From Mercenaria mercenaria (Eukaryota; Mollusca; Bivalvia; Venerida; Veneridae): 64,000 bases of DNA. The stretch is taken from contig NC_069367.1 in NCBI RefSeq assembly GCF_021730395.1, positions 72,215,501-72,279,500 of the forward strand. Direction: 5' to 3'. Below the pieces are notes generated by a model. It was not told the DNA's origin. It made no database searches and saw only the letters and a list, made by a program, of their open reading frames with translations. Position numbers and translations under genes: made by a program. This document shows positions 13,001-23,660 of this stretch, piece by piece; the first letter of the stretch is position 1, and every line of letters begins with the position of its first letter.

Positions 13001-14551
13001 ACAATACAACCCGAAGATGACCAGCATACCCGTATTTCGCGACAACCAACACCCCAGGTTCCAGATACGATTGACGTAAGCAGATTCAACAATCTTCAGA
13101 AGCTACTTCGAGTTATGGCCTACGTCCGAAGATTTATTGACAACTGTAGAACACAACACCAAGATAGAATGGTTGAAGCTATTACTGTTACGGAGCTAAG
13201 AGAAGCAGAAATGAACTTGATTCGACAGTGTCAGTCTACAGTCTACAATGAAGTTATTGAAAACCTTCGATCTGGAAAATCACGACTACCGCTGGTACGA
13301 CAATTACGACTTTACATTGATAAAGAAGGCTACATCAGATGTGGAGGTCGTATACACAATGCACCCCTTGATGAATACACCCGATTTCCCATCTTATTAC
13401 CAGCGAAACACCCACTTACGCGACTTATCGTACTTGATGCACACCAGAAACAGCTGCATTCGGGTATCAGTGCAACTATATGCCACTTACGACAACGTTA
13501 TTGGATACCGACGATACGACAATGTGTCAAATCTCTACTACGGAGATGTATAACATGTCGGAAGATCAACTCACCACCTTAGAGTGCTCCAGACCCACCA
13601 CCGTTACCAGCTTACAGAGTAGAAAGTTCGCCACCATTTAAAATCACAGGGGTCGACTACAGTGGTGCGCTGTTTGTGAAGTCATAAACCGGATTAGGAT
13701 CGAAGGCTTACGTATGTTTGTTTACCTGTGCAGCTACCAGAGCTATTCACCTTGAACTTGTGCATGACCTCACCGAAAATTCATTTATACAAGCCTTTAG
13801 ACGCTTTGTCAGCAGACGTTCACTACCTAGAATGATCATATCAGACAACGCTGCAACATTCCACGCAGCATCTAACACATTGAAGACCATGTTCCAGTCC
13901 CAAACCTTGAGAAATCATATAAACAGATCCGGAACCGAGTGGAAATTCATTCCAACTCGAGCACCATGGTTTGGAGGATGGTGGGAGAGAATGGTTGGGC
14001 TCGTAAAGACATCCCTAAAGAAAGTGTTAGGTCGAGCATTCGTTACCTTTGAGGCGTTACAGACGACACTTACTGAGGTAGAAGCTATCCTCAACGACAG
14101 ACCTCTCACATACGTCACATCAGAAAACACAGATCCAGAGCCGATTACCCCATCACACTTATTAACTGGACGGAGAATTACAGCGATACCAGATGCGACA
14201 GATCCTAGCACCATAATCAGCAATCAACAAATAATAACAAAACGAGTTAGAGTCCAGCGTGAGCTGATTAATCGTTGGTGGGCGAGATGGAAGTCAGATT
14301 ACCTCACATCACTACGTGAGCGTCATACACAAAGTGGTCGCAACGAGCAGACGATACGTATTGGAGATGTCGTGCAGGTGCACGATGACAGTTCTCGGTT
14401 GCTATGGAAACTGGCTGTGGTGGAGGAACTTGTACCCGGACGAGACGGACTGATCAGGGCAGCAAAAATCCGTACCGGAAGTGGGCATACCACCAGACCA
14501 ATCGTGAGACTTTACCCTTTGGAGATCAATTGTGAAAACGAGAGACTTTAA
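10084..14551 (+). pseudogene. Internal gag-pol region of the BEL/Pao element (fossil)
   Basis: Approximate parts: Gag-like region with a DUF1759-type segment at 10.5-11.0 kb; CCHC zinc knuckles at about 11.2-11.4 kb; retropepsin-like protease (DUF1758 type, with a DEGSQRSFI motif) at 11.5-12.0 kb; reverse transcriptase remains at 12.2-12.6 kb; RNase H-region remains at 12.6-12.9 kb; integrase zinc-binding H2C2 region at 13.3-13.6 kb; integrase core at 13.7-14.1 kb; and a DUF5641-like C-terminal domain ending in LYPLE at 14.3-14.55 kb. A gag-pro-pol order with a single large polyprotein is usual for the family. The region is broken in a few places and does not encode a complete polyprotein. 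Confidence 0.9.
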
Positions 14552-14753
14552 ATAAGTAGAAAATACGAGATCGATGAAAAATGAACAGTGCTTTAATTTT
14601 AGAGTGTTCTTCAATTTCGTGAAATATATGATTTAGAGACAATGACCAGAAATTCAGGAAACGCACGTTATATATTGATAAGTGTTTTATAATTGTTTTA
14701 ATATAATTAAGAAATGAAACTTTTATTACTTTCACTTTTCGCGGGCCCCAGAA

Positions 14754-14927
14754 TGTCGGAAATAGCGCGAAATTACATTGACGTTATGTTGACGCCAACT
14801 TATGCGTGACGTTAGACGTCACTTACCATGTGTTGTTTTGTAACGGATAGAGTTCACAGAATACATTTGTATGAATCAGACGTGAGTTTGTTTCATTAAA
14901 TACAGAGTTTACCCGCAACCCCCCACA
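14754..14927 (+). repeat. 3' LTR of the BEL/Pao element
   Basis: This is a 174-bp direct repeat of 9901-10074, apparently identical. It is followed immediately by the ACAGC target duplication (14928-14932). A short AT-rich stretch and a GCGGGCCCC patch precede it, where a polypurine tract would be expected. None is clear-cut. Confidence 0.93.
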
Positions 14928-14932
14928 ACAGC

Positions 14933-15859
14933 TATATGATATTGGTAACAGATGACTGGTATTGCGATGTCGATATTTTTTTGCCTCCAGGTATTGTCAC
15001 CTGGATGTTTATTTCAATATCAAGTGTTCCATAAGATAATTAAACAAGCTTAATTGAAATGTTACTTCAGTTACAAACTATGGAGAAGGGATTTTTCATT
15101 AGAAATAAAACAAGTCATTTTTACCAAAAGCACATTTAATATGTAATTTTCTGAATCATAGCATTATAAAAACGCTATTTTATAATAACTAAATTAAATT
15201 TTTATACCCAATATAACATATCTTTAAGGAATAAAAACCATATTTTCTAACAATTCTTATATAAGAAGAATGCCTTTTAACTTGGTTATGGTTTTCGTAC
15301 CAGTACACATTTTTTGTTAATAGTTTGTCATATGGCTTTAAAAAGGGGTAAGTTCACCAATGGTCAAAATTTGCCCAATCTCAGAAACAGATAAATTACG
15401 CACATGTGATAGAGCAATATATATTCTGTTCAAATACCTGGCTCATTTCCAGCTAAAAGACATCATAGTGGTTGCTATGGCAACAATGCTAACTACCTTA
15501 AAATCCGTTTTCACTGCAAAATTGGCATTTAATAATGTGTTACTAAACAACAAACAATGCTGTTATAAACATTAACAACACAACAATGATAAATTGTAAG
15601 TTGCTTCGATTTCCATCCTATCTTAGGCTATGTTGCTATGGTAACCATGCATATTTGAGAGAAAACATTGTTTTAGTTCTCAATATGACAACAGTAGATG
15701 CTCTATACAAAATTAAGCAGACTATAACTTGTCAAGAAATAATTATCAGAATAATTTGTAAAATAGCAGACAGTCAAATAATTTGATTTTGTCATGGTAC
15801 ATGTAACAACAATGTCAATATCACTGAATATTTCACTTAGAGCTAAATTACACGTTTTT
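14933..15859. other. No gene recognised
   Basis: This sequence resumes the locus interrupted by the LTR element. A relic of the 19.8-20.8 kb tandem core lies near 15280-15345. The rest is AT-rich with only short chance frames. Confidence 0.45.
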
Positions 15860-15922
15860 CTCGATCCTGGGACCTTCAGTACCTGAAGCGAGCGCTCTAC
15901 TACTGAGCCACATGGACTACCA
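15860..15922 (-). repeat. Degenerate tRNA-like sequence (SINE head relic)
   Basis: On the minus strand, GTGGCTCAGTAGTAGAGCGC fits a pol III A box within a D-arm-like fold. About 30 bases later AGGTCCCAGGATCGA is a degenerate B box. The acceptor stem does not close and the T arm is poor, so this is a tRNA-derived SINE relic rather than a working tRNA gene. Confidence 0.5.
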
Positions 15923-16149
15923 ACAGTTACACGTGTAAAACTAATATATATTTCTAATTGGATTAACCTATAGCAGTCGTCTGTCATTTCCGACGGAAAA
16001 ACAGTTTGTATACGTTTTATATGGTGTTCGTTATTGGGGTATACATTTTATGACATATTGTAAGATATTTTTATACTTATTTACATTTTAAATGAAATTA
16101 CGGCGATTCCAAAATTAACTGTATGGGGATGTCGGACGGCAATCAAATT
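15923..16149. other. No feature recognised
   Basis: Short AT-rich spacer. Confidence 0.4.
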
Positions 16150-16312
16150 TTTTATTGACGGGTGGTGGGGTCCATCGTAAAATCATAATTATGGGTGGTG
16201 GTGCCATCAGAAAATCATAATTATGGGTGGTGGTCCTCAAAAAATCGTCTTTATGGGTGGTGGGTTGATTGTAAAATATTAAAAATATAGGTGGGTGGGT
16301 GTTTGATCACCT
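16150..16312 (+). repeat. Short tandem repeat, ~40-bp unit, four copies
   Basis: The unit is approximately TATGGGTGGTGG followed by a variable segment and AAAATCATAATT. It occurs about four times with mismatches. The G-rich half of each unit lies on the plus strand. It is non-coding. Confidence 0.7.
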
Positions 16313-16803
16313 CTCTTAATTACTTACGGATATTTCCTTTCTTTTTAACTAGAAGTCGCTACTTTACTGACCGCGATACACGGAACGCAATTTTGACATC
16401 ACTGATCTAAAAAATATTATCTTTCTTTTTATTTCTGTTCATTAAATATTTCATTTTTCTGTCTAGTTCCCGTTGAATTTACAGTCAGCGTCCTTAATGG
16501 CCGAAAGTTTGCCCAACAACATTTCCTGACGTAATAGAATCGTGTCACCGATTATGTATGGTATCTCGCACTTGTGTAGAATTCAATAAAATCCGTGAAG
16601 ACCGATTGATAATTCCATTTTTCCCGCCTTTCCTTCACACTTGTGTATTCTGACAAGCACGTGGTGTTTGTTATGCCACCAGTTACGGATGTTTCTCATA
16701 CGCCGTGAAAAGAAATAGAATGAAGCTAAATGAAATCGAGGCAGGCCGTAACGAAAACATGCGTGAACTGAGTAAAAAAAAAATTGCATGAAGATCAGTC
16801 TAT
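16313..16803. other. No gene recognised
   Basis: AT-rich sequence with no recognised domain. The minus-strand frame across 16583-16789 has no similarity that I can name. Confidence 0.45.
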
Positions 16804-17416
16804 TAGCTCGACTATACGAAGTATAAGGAGAGCTATCCTACTCGACCCGGCGTCGGCGTCTTTCCGCGTCCCCACCTTGGTTAAAGTTTTTTTACACTTT
16901 CGCTTTTTTCAACTTATCTCTGAAATTACTTGATGGATTTGATTCAAACTTAAAATAGTTGTTCAACATCATTACCCACACCATTTAACACAAGGTGCAT
17001 AACTCTGGCAATTTTTCATGAATTATGCCCCTTTTACTTAGAATTAAAGGTTAAGTTTGATGCATTTTCACTATCTCTCAGTTGTTATGAAATGCATTTG
17101 ATTCAAACTTGAAGCAGTTGTTCCACATTATCACCCACATCATATGACAAAAGACGCATAACTCTTGCACCAATATTTTATTAATTATGCCCCCTTTTTG
17201 CTTAGGCTATACTTATATAGTGTTTTGATACACTTTATCTGTACCTCTCTTATTACTTAATATTTTTGACACGGACTCAGGCAATTGTGCAATATCTTCT
17301 TTCACCATTGGAGTTAATAAACACTCCAGTGACAGCTCCAGTTTCCTCAGATGTGCCCAGTTTCACTATCCAGCATCAAAATAGTCGAGCACGCTGTCTC
17401 CTGTGACAGCTCTTGT
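16804..17416 (+). mobile_element. Tandem-cored non-autonomous element with the TCTTGTT hairpin end
   Basis: The left end reads TAGCTCGACTATACGAAG, followed by GGCGTCGGCGTC. The core has about two ~160-bp units, each containing GATTCAAACTT, ATCACCCACA, CATAACTC and GAATTATGCCCC. The right end has AATAGTCGAGC (the inverted left end), then a CGCTGTC/GACAGC hairpin, then TCTTGTT. A related copy with the same core lies at 51117-52954. This layout of ends plus tandem core resembles the molluscan pearl / Helitron-associated (HINE) elements. That assignment is inference. Confidence 0.72.
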
Positions 17417-18245
17417 TTTTTTCATGCTCGCACAAATATTTTAAACGGGCGTACAGATTCCACACAAAATCGTATGTTAATATATCAATGGTACTGATTT
17501 CATTACCCGATGCCAACTTAGATAACATATCGTCATCATCCATATTAAGGACATATTTGCCTCGGGTATTTCAATATATTTGTAAAGCACTAGCTGATTT
17601 GGAAACCTTTTTTTACAAGAAAATGTTTAAGTCGTTAAGAAAACCAACATCATAATATTCCCAACAGTAATTCTCGTTTATGATTATGGGAAGTCATTAA
17701 TGTCGCACAAAGTCATATTTACTGCAGTATTACGCAAATGTTGTATGTGGCCTTACATGTGAATGAACTATTTAAACTGTTTCACACGCGGTTTATCTAA
17801 TTTTTTTTCTGTCGAATTGTTCAGTTAATTCACTTGCGTATCACTGCGAAGTTAAATTATAAAAATAGTGAACATCAATTTCTTTAATAAACTTGCATGA
17901 TTTATGTTGAGCTTGATAAAAGACAAAAGCCAAATGTTCCTTTGATTTGCAAGGTGAACTTATCTTCTAATAGTTTCCAATCATATTTTGCCCACAGATT
18001 AATGCAAATGATAGACAGACCTATCATAAATAAGTGCATTCTAGCAGTTTAAATTATTAATGACAAAGCCAGCGTCGTAAAAAGAAAACTTTTTTAAAAC
18101 TTATTTTACGTGGAAGTAAAATAAATGTGACTTGCGTAATATGTCATTTCTTTTCCTAAACATTACCATTCTTAATTATTTCCATTATACGTTAAATAGT
18201 ATGTAGACAAAAAGATCAAGAGTTGTTACTTAAGCCTTTAGCCAT
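17417..18245. other. No gene recognised
   Basis: AT-rich sequence. The plus-strand frame at 17413-17655 shows no recognisable domain. Confidence 0.45.
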
Positions 18246-18342
18246 TTAAAGGCACTGACCTCCAGATTTTCGCTTAAAGTTTGGTCATATTTTGAACATT
18301 AGAACACGAGATTTTGTTTCTAATCTGTCTTAAATGCCAAAT

Positions 18343-18380
<38 letters not shown>

Positions 18381-18683
18381 ACATGCTCGAGTGGGAATTA
18401 ACCCCGGACCGCCGCGGCAATAAAAATTTTCCTTCGGTCCTGACCAATATATCACTGAGGAATATGCGCGTAACGGTCGTTAAATAAATATAAAGGCAGT
18501 TTACCTACACTATACCGATATTTTGAATGGAAAATCGCAAAAACAACTAATTCTTACGTGTTTCTATAACATAATCTGTCAGTATCTAAGCTTTAAAACC
18601 TTAAGAAATATAGCAATACTTTTCTAATATCTATTTTTTTCTTATTTTTTGTTGTCGTACGATCTGGAGGTCAGTGCCTTTAA
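18246..18683 (+). mobile_element. TTAA-flanked MITE with internal tRNA-like segment, copy 1
   Basis: Ends are perfect inverted repeats: TTAAAGGCACTGACCTCC on the left and its reverse complement at 18664-18683, bounded by TTAA at each side. Copy 2 at 58321-58789 has the same ends and the same internal order, and its empty-site comparison supports a TTAA target. TTAA duplication is typical of piggyBac-type transposases (established), so this is probably a non-autonomous piggyBac relative (inference). The interior has an (AG)n run at about 18345-18376. On the minus strand it holds a tRNA-like segment with a B box reading GGGGTTAATTCCC. Confidence 0.85.
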
Positions 18684-19454
18684 ACAAGTTTACTGAAACA
18701 TGTACTGTGTGAAATCATTATTCGAAAAACGGTTGACAAAATTTCCATAAATCATGTCCAAAGAAATGACAAGTCTTGTCGGCGTCGGGGCATGATACGT
18801 GTATGTTTTAATGACTTGACATGATTCTTCCGAAACCATATTTCAGTAGAAACTGCTAGATCGATATTATACATTTTCGAACATTGTTCGGAAGATTTCT
18901 CTAATGTTTGGTTGAACACACCTACATATGTGAACGTTAAGATGGAAACGTGAATAATAAAAGGATGAATATGCGTAAATATCGGGCCTTCTTGATAGAA
19001 CCGGAAGCAGACGTTTCTTCTTTGTATTTTGGCGGGGAAAATGCACGTGCCTTCAGTGATGCTCCTTCGGTAATGACCGCGTGCTTATAGAAAATTACGT
19101 ATTGGCGTTATATTTTCGCGTCACCAGAAACGTTACTGTGTTGAAACTTTCATGTAATTGTAAACAAAATGCTCTATAACCAAACAAAAATGCATGCTTA
19201 AAATCGTGAATTTATATCGTGTCTTTAGATCTACGTCCGTGACAGGCTCTTATAATATTTTTCATTCGAGTTCTTAATATTATATTTATGTGCTCAACTT
19301 TTAAAAAGAAAGGATGTTTACGTTTAAACACTAATAGGCATGTAATGACGATTGTTTCACCGGTAAAAGAACATGTTTTACGGGTGAGCTTATAATAAAT
19401 CAAGTGGGTGGGGTATAGACATTTTTTCCACCTGGAAACGTATTTTATCAAATG
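18684..19454. other. No gene recognised
   Basis: AT-rich sequence with no coding domain or repeat family that I recognise. Confidence 0.45.
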
Positions 19455-19566
19455 TCAGCATCAGCGCATTTGTGTACCAAACTTATACATTCACCATTTT
19501 GTTGGGATCTAACTAACCTTTCACTGATACAAATATTTGTTTGGTACACGGATGCGCTGATACTGA
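19455..19566. repeat. Foldback palindrome, ~112 bp
   Basis: The left arm TCAGCATCAGCGCATTTGTG then TACCAAAC matches the reverse complement of the right arm, GTTTGGTACAC then GATGCGCTGATACTGA, with a few mismatches. The loop is about 50 bp. It is probably a small MITE-like foldback. No target duplication is clear. Confidence 0.7.
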
Positions 19567-19779
19567 ATTATTCACCCGAACAGTGAAAAATAGCGAAAAT
19601 TCAGGTTTTTTGGCGAAACTAGGGTTAGATTGAAGCGATGTAAATATTCACATACTGTGGATAGAACTGATCTATTGATGTCTTTTAGAAGCTCTAAGGT
19701 TAGTCTTTTTGAAAGAAGACGTAAATGATATTTTTTTTATGTATTTAATGTATTTGAAATGACAGGGCAAAATAGTAGT

Positions 19780-20893
19780 GTTGGTGAACTTACCCCTTTT
19801 ATCATTTATTGTAACATTTTCTATCTGTAGGCAAGAGAACGTAACTCTGTCAACTATTTTGACTGAATTATGGCCCTTTTTGGACTTGGAAATTGGTACA
19901 ATTTCTGTACAAGTCCATGTTTTGTCAAAACTATTTGACATGTGGCTTTGAAACTTTGAACAATTGCTTATCGTCATAATTTTCGTATGTAGGCAATAGT
20001 ACATAACTCTGTCAACTATTTTGGTTCAATTATGGCCCTTTTTTGGACTTGGAAATTGGTACAATTTTGTACAAGTCCATGTTTTGTCAAAACTATTTGA
20101 CATGTGGCTTTGAAACTTTGAACAATTGCTTATCGTCATAATTTTCATATGTAGGCAATAGTACATAACTCTGTCAACTATTTTGGTTCAATTATGGCCC
20201 TTTTTTGGACTTGGAAATTGGTTCAGTTTTCGTACAAGTCCATGTTTTGTCAAAACTATTTGACATGTGGCTTTGAAACTTTGATTTCATGATTTCCATC
20301 TGTAGGCAAGAGAACATAGCTCTGTCAAGTATTTTGGCTGAATTATGGCCCTTTTTGGACTTAGACATTGGTTCAGTATCCGTAGAAGTCAAGGCTTGGT
20401 CAAAACTATTTGACATGTGGCTCTGCAACTTTGAACACTTGTTTATCGTCATGATTTTCATCTGTAGTAAAGAGTACATGATTCATACCAGTCCATATTT
20501 TGCCTACCCTGTTTGTCATATGGCTTTGAAACTTTGACCACTTGTTTACCATCATAGTCTACATATGTAAGCAAGACTACATAACTAGGACAATGACTTC
20601 TGCTCAGTAATGGCCTTCGTTTGACATAGAAATTTAACAGTTAAGTTTCGCATACCATTCTATATTTTGTCTAAGCTGTTTGATATATTGCTTTGAAACT
20701 TTGAACACTTTCTAACCATCATGGTCACACATTGCCGTATAGTGCAAGAAATATCCAAATCCATAACTGCAGGTACATTGTTTGTCTTATCTATTTTTCT
20801 TATTTTGTCTGAAAATCTCTGGTAATATTTTGAACCCATACTACCATCAATGCTTCGAAAAGTCGACCGCGCTGTCAACAGACAGCTCTTGTT
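19780..20893 (+). repeat. Tandem array (~150-160 bp unit) ending in the TCTTGTT hairpin module
   Basis: About six units carry GAATTATGGCCC, TTGGACTTGGAAATTGGT, ACAAGTCCATGTTTTGTC, TTGACATGTGGC and TTTGAAACTTTGAAC in fixed order. Copies of TATGGCCC lie near 19870, 20034, 20193 and 20343. The array ends at 20862-20893 with AAAGTCGACCGC, a GCTGTC-AACA-GACAGC hairpin and TCTTGTT, the same right-end module as at 17.4, 52.9, 60.0 and 60.4 kb. No matching left end was found, so the element is truncated on the left. The frames within it are repeat-derived, not genes. Confidence 0.82.
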
Positions 20894-21070
20894 GTCTATG
20901 CATAGTATTACATGGTACCACTATGTCACCTATGGGGTACCATACCTTTTTGGAAATTACATTTCTTGTGTAAAGAGACTGAATTGATAACAATAAAAAA
21001 CGTATCAATTTGGTGATGAAGGCTTTGTTTGATAAAGAATTAAGATAGTAAAACTTGTAATATGAGTTAT

Positions 21071-21281
21071 TTGAACCGCGCCATGAGAAAACCAGCATAG
21101 TGGCTTTGCGACCAGCATGGATCCAGACCAGCCTGCGCATCCGCATTACAAAGCCTATTGCAATTAGTAAAAACCGTTAGCGAACAGCGTGGATCCTGAC
21201 CAGAGTGCGCGGATGCGCAGGCTGGTCTGGATCCATGCTGGTCGCAAAGCCACTATGTTGGTTTTCTCATGGCGCGGCTCA
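21071..21281. mobile_element. Foldback MITE with ~72-bp inverted arms, copy 1
   Basis: The ends read TGAACCGCGCCATGAG on the left and CTCATGGCGCGGCTCA on the right. The arms continue inwards through AAAACCAGCATAGTGGCTTT, CGACCAGCATGGATCCAGAC and CAGCCTGCGCATCCGC, mirrored on the right. The loop contains CAAAGCCTATTGCAATTAG. Another copy with the same loop lies at 46915-47125 in the corrupted block. There is no coding capacity and the superfamily is not assigned. Confidence 0.88.
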
Positions 21282-21953
21282 TTTAATGTTTCTTGCATCT
21301 ATAGGATAGTGATACTACACAGCGCAAGTAATGCCTTTTCAGTTTGAGTCTGTAACTTTACAAATAACTGCACAAAAATAAGTAAATAAATTTCCTCTTT
21401 CCAGATTTCAATTAAAAACTGAATTATGTCTGTTTGTTTATTAAAACATAAAATAATTATCTACGTTATGTTCTTTTACCTCAACTCATAATGTACCCCG
21501 TCCATTATGCTTTTAGTCTTAGCATTTCACTTTACATGTATAAAATATTTTATTTACAATACCAACTAGTATGTAATTTACCGTTTCCCTTGGGTAAGAA
21601 TATTTTGTGAAACTTACCACCTCCAATGTATGAAGTAATTTGCTTGTAATATTTTGCAACTTACCATTTTCCCGTGCGTATAATCTTTTTGTATAAGGGG
21701 CCGACGATTTGTTATTAATGGGGTGTGTGGGGGTTTTGCATTTTTCAAGTTTAAACTCCCGACTATGGTTTAGCTTGAAAAATATTCTGGCTTCAACATA
21801 TTGAAAAAAAAAATTCTTACTTCAAAATATTGAAAAAAATCTGACTCCCAAATCACTGACAAAAAGTTTGGTTTCAAATCAAATCTAAAAAAAAAGAACA
21901 TTTCCATTTTTCAAAAAGCCATATTCTTTACTTCGAAATTGCTTTTAAATGTA
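21282..21953. other. No gene recognised
   Basis: AT-rich spacer between two mobile elements. It contains a few short runs of A but no coding domain. Confidence 0.45.
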
Positions 21954-22771
21954 CAGTGAAACACCGCTCGCTCGAGGTCGCAAGGGGATGAGCAACATGC
22001 TCGAGTTATCCATGGTTTCGTGCGACCCAAACATTTACCATCATACGAAGAAAGTTGAAGTTTGTTTTACGAATTGTCATCGAGACCATTTGCAGAGGAA
22101 ACGGTGATGCGTAACAATAACACACTCGTGACATCTAAAAAAACGTATTACAAACGTTATTTATGATAGATCGTAAGAAACAGCTAAGACATTTTTTTAT
22201 TTGAAATACTGTAATCGAATTCGCAATTTTCTTCTCCAAATTAAGATCTCATTTTATCGTCTCAATTTTATAAAAAGGCTATCTTATTTCCTGTATTTGC
22301 ATGCAAACAACTGTTGATTAAAATATTAAGATCTCATAATTATCTTCTCGATCCCGCAGAAAAAAAGTAATAATTAATAACAATTTTGATCAATAAAATT
22401 TTTCTTCCACCTTTCATCAGTAATTAAATTCATTATCAGATCAAATATACCGACAAACAAACATTTAAGATAGTCGGGGAATAGACCATGCAATTCTCAC
22501 GACGTGGGAAAGTTTTAAATTAACCGATACATTCTGACAGCCGAAGGTGTGAAAAATTTTGACACCTCTGCTCGAGTTTGCCATAAGCAACAAAGAGTAA
22601 ATTAATACACAGGGACCAGGTGTCATGCTCGAGCGATCGAGTTATCGATGCTCGACCCAGCCATGGTAATTTCACGTAGAAAATAGAAGGAAATCGGCCG
22701 GGACCACATGAATTGCTCGAGCGAGCCCGGGTGCTCGAGTCATCGATGCTCGAGCGAGCGGTGTTTCACTG
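21954..22771 (+). mobile_element. Non-autonomous Tc1/mariner-like element, 818 bp
   Basis: The terminal inverted repeats read CAGTGAAACACCGCTCGC TCGAG on the left and the reverse complement at the right. Both abut TA (21952-21953 and 22772-22773), and CAGTG ends with a TA target are the Tc1/mariner signature (established). The right half contains several subterminal CTCGAG/ATCGATGCTCGA blocks in tandem, so the terminal motif has been multiplied. No transposase frame remains. Confidence 0.85.
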
Positions 22772-23090
22772 TAATATGTTTTTCTTTTATTACATAAATA
22801 GGTTAGTATATATATACAAAATATAATGCGGTATATTACTAAGGAGCTGTAATTTGGGTCAAATTGATTCTTATCTAAACATTCAATCAAAGAGATTTGC
22901 ATTTAGCTATTTCACATGACTAAGTCATATTACTCAATACAGAACGTATTTAAGAAATGAAATTTGTTTTTCGGTGTTCATGCGAAATGAACGACAGAAT
23001 GGGACCGGCATATCCATGAATCGCGATTCATGTTTAATACTTCTGTAACTTTCCGCTTTCACATGCGTAAAATATTTTTGTGTGTAATAC
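22772..23090. other. Probable intron or flank; no gene recognised
   Basis: This sequence follows the splice donor of the minus-strand CCP exon, so part of it would be that gene's intron. Confidence 0.45.
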
Positions 23091-23258
23091 CTATGCAACT
23101 TGCTGCTTTCCAACTGCCTGTACTTTTACACCAGATTTTGTTTCTTTCGGTCTGGTACCAACCATCACATGTCACAGTTGCCGTATCTAAGTAGTATATA
23201 CCGTTGGCTTTATCAAGAACAACATTTCCATTGGCTATTGTGGGCGGATCACCGCAAG
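23091..23258 (-). CDS. CCP/Sushi-domain exon of a secreted or membrane mosaic protein
   Basis: On the minus strand an acceptor (TTCAG, AG at 23259-23260) and a donor (GTATT, GT at 23089-23090) bound a 168-bp exon. It encodes one complete complement control protein module: CGDPPTIANGNV, then ATVTCDGWY, IWCKSTGSW and KAASC. The four cysteines, the tyrosine-rich middle and the GxW near the end are the family signature. The exon is phase 1-1, the usual symmetrical phase of CCP exons. Its last base (G) plus the first two bases of the kringle exon at 7914 (AT) would make Asp, giving ...SCIDCYPA.... CCP modules bind ligands in complement factors and adhesion receptors. The parent protein cannot be named. 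Confidence 0.9.
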
Positions 23259-23427
23259 CTGAATTAAATAAAACGATAGTGTATGCTTAGTTTACTGTTA
23301 TATGTGCAGCTAAGATTTGACCTCGAAAACAACTGACAATATCAACGGGTTGAAGGTAGCGTATAACGAGGTGTGTTTTTTTATCAAAACTCTTTAACTA
23401 AAAGCATCACTTCATTATATTTAGGAA

Positions 23428-23660
23428 GGGTCATTTATTCCATATTACTCGACATAAAATAAGAACATGTACCATTCTTTGTCTTTTATTTATCTCATTG
23501 TTATACTGTTAAATGTTTTAAGATCATATAACACATTATGACGAACAAATGACTTAAAATACTTGATTTCTAAATTAATATATTCTACATCTGCTAAGGT
23601 AAATGCATCAATAGATCTGAGAAAAACATTGAAAAGTTAAGTTGGCATGTTTTTGGCCGC
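23428..23660 (+). repeat. Clean copy of a segment duplicated at 25816-26050
   Basis: The segment starting TTTATTCCATATTACTCGAC and continuing through GACATAAAATAA, CTTGATTTCTAAATTAA, GGTAAATGCATCAA and GAGAAAAAC reappears in order at 25.8 kb. There, many short words have been turned into homopolymers. The match continues past 23660 into GCGAGAGGAG and CCAGGCG. This is best read as one locus represented twice in the assembly. Confidence 0.8.

Larger units (their letters stand above)
9896..14932 (+). mobile_element. BEL/Pao LTR retrotransposon with target duplication; young but broken
   Basis: Two direct 174-bp LTRs (9901-10074 and 14754-14927) begin TG and end CA. They are flanked by the same 5-bp target duplication, ACAGC, at 9896-9900 and 14928-14932. 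By eye the LTRs are identical, which implies a very recent insertion. A primer-binding site follows the left LTR. The internal region carries, in order, a Gag-like region, CCHC zinc knuckles, an aspartic protease, reverse transcriptase, integrase and a C-terminal DUF5641-like domain. This order and these domains place it in the BEL/Pao group. The coding part is not whole: it has a few breaks and is somewhat short for the family. It lies in what is probably the intron between the CCP and kringle exons, on the opposite strand to them. Confidence 0.93.

Noticed and set aside
13248-13553. 101-codon plus-strand frame within the BEL/Pao element
   Set aside because: It is a shadow frame over the integrase region. 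The in-family reading is in another frame.
20289-20537. 82-codon frame at 20.3 kb
   Set aside because: It lies wholly inside the tandem array, and similar frames occur in neighbouring units.
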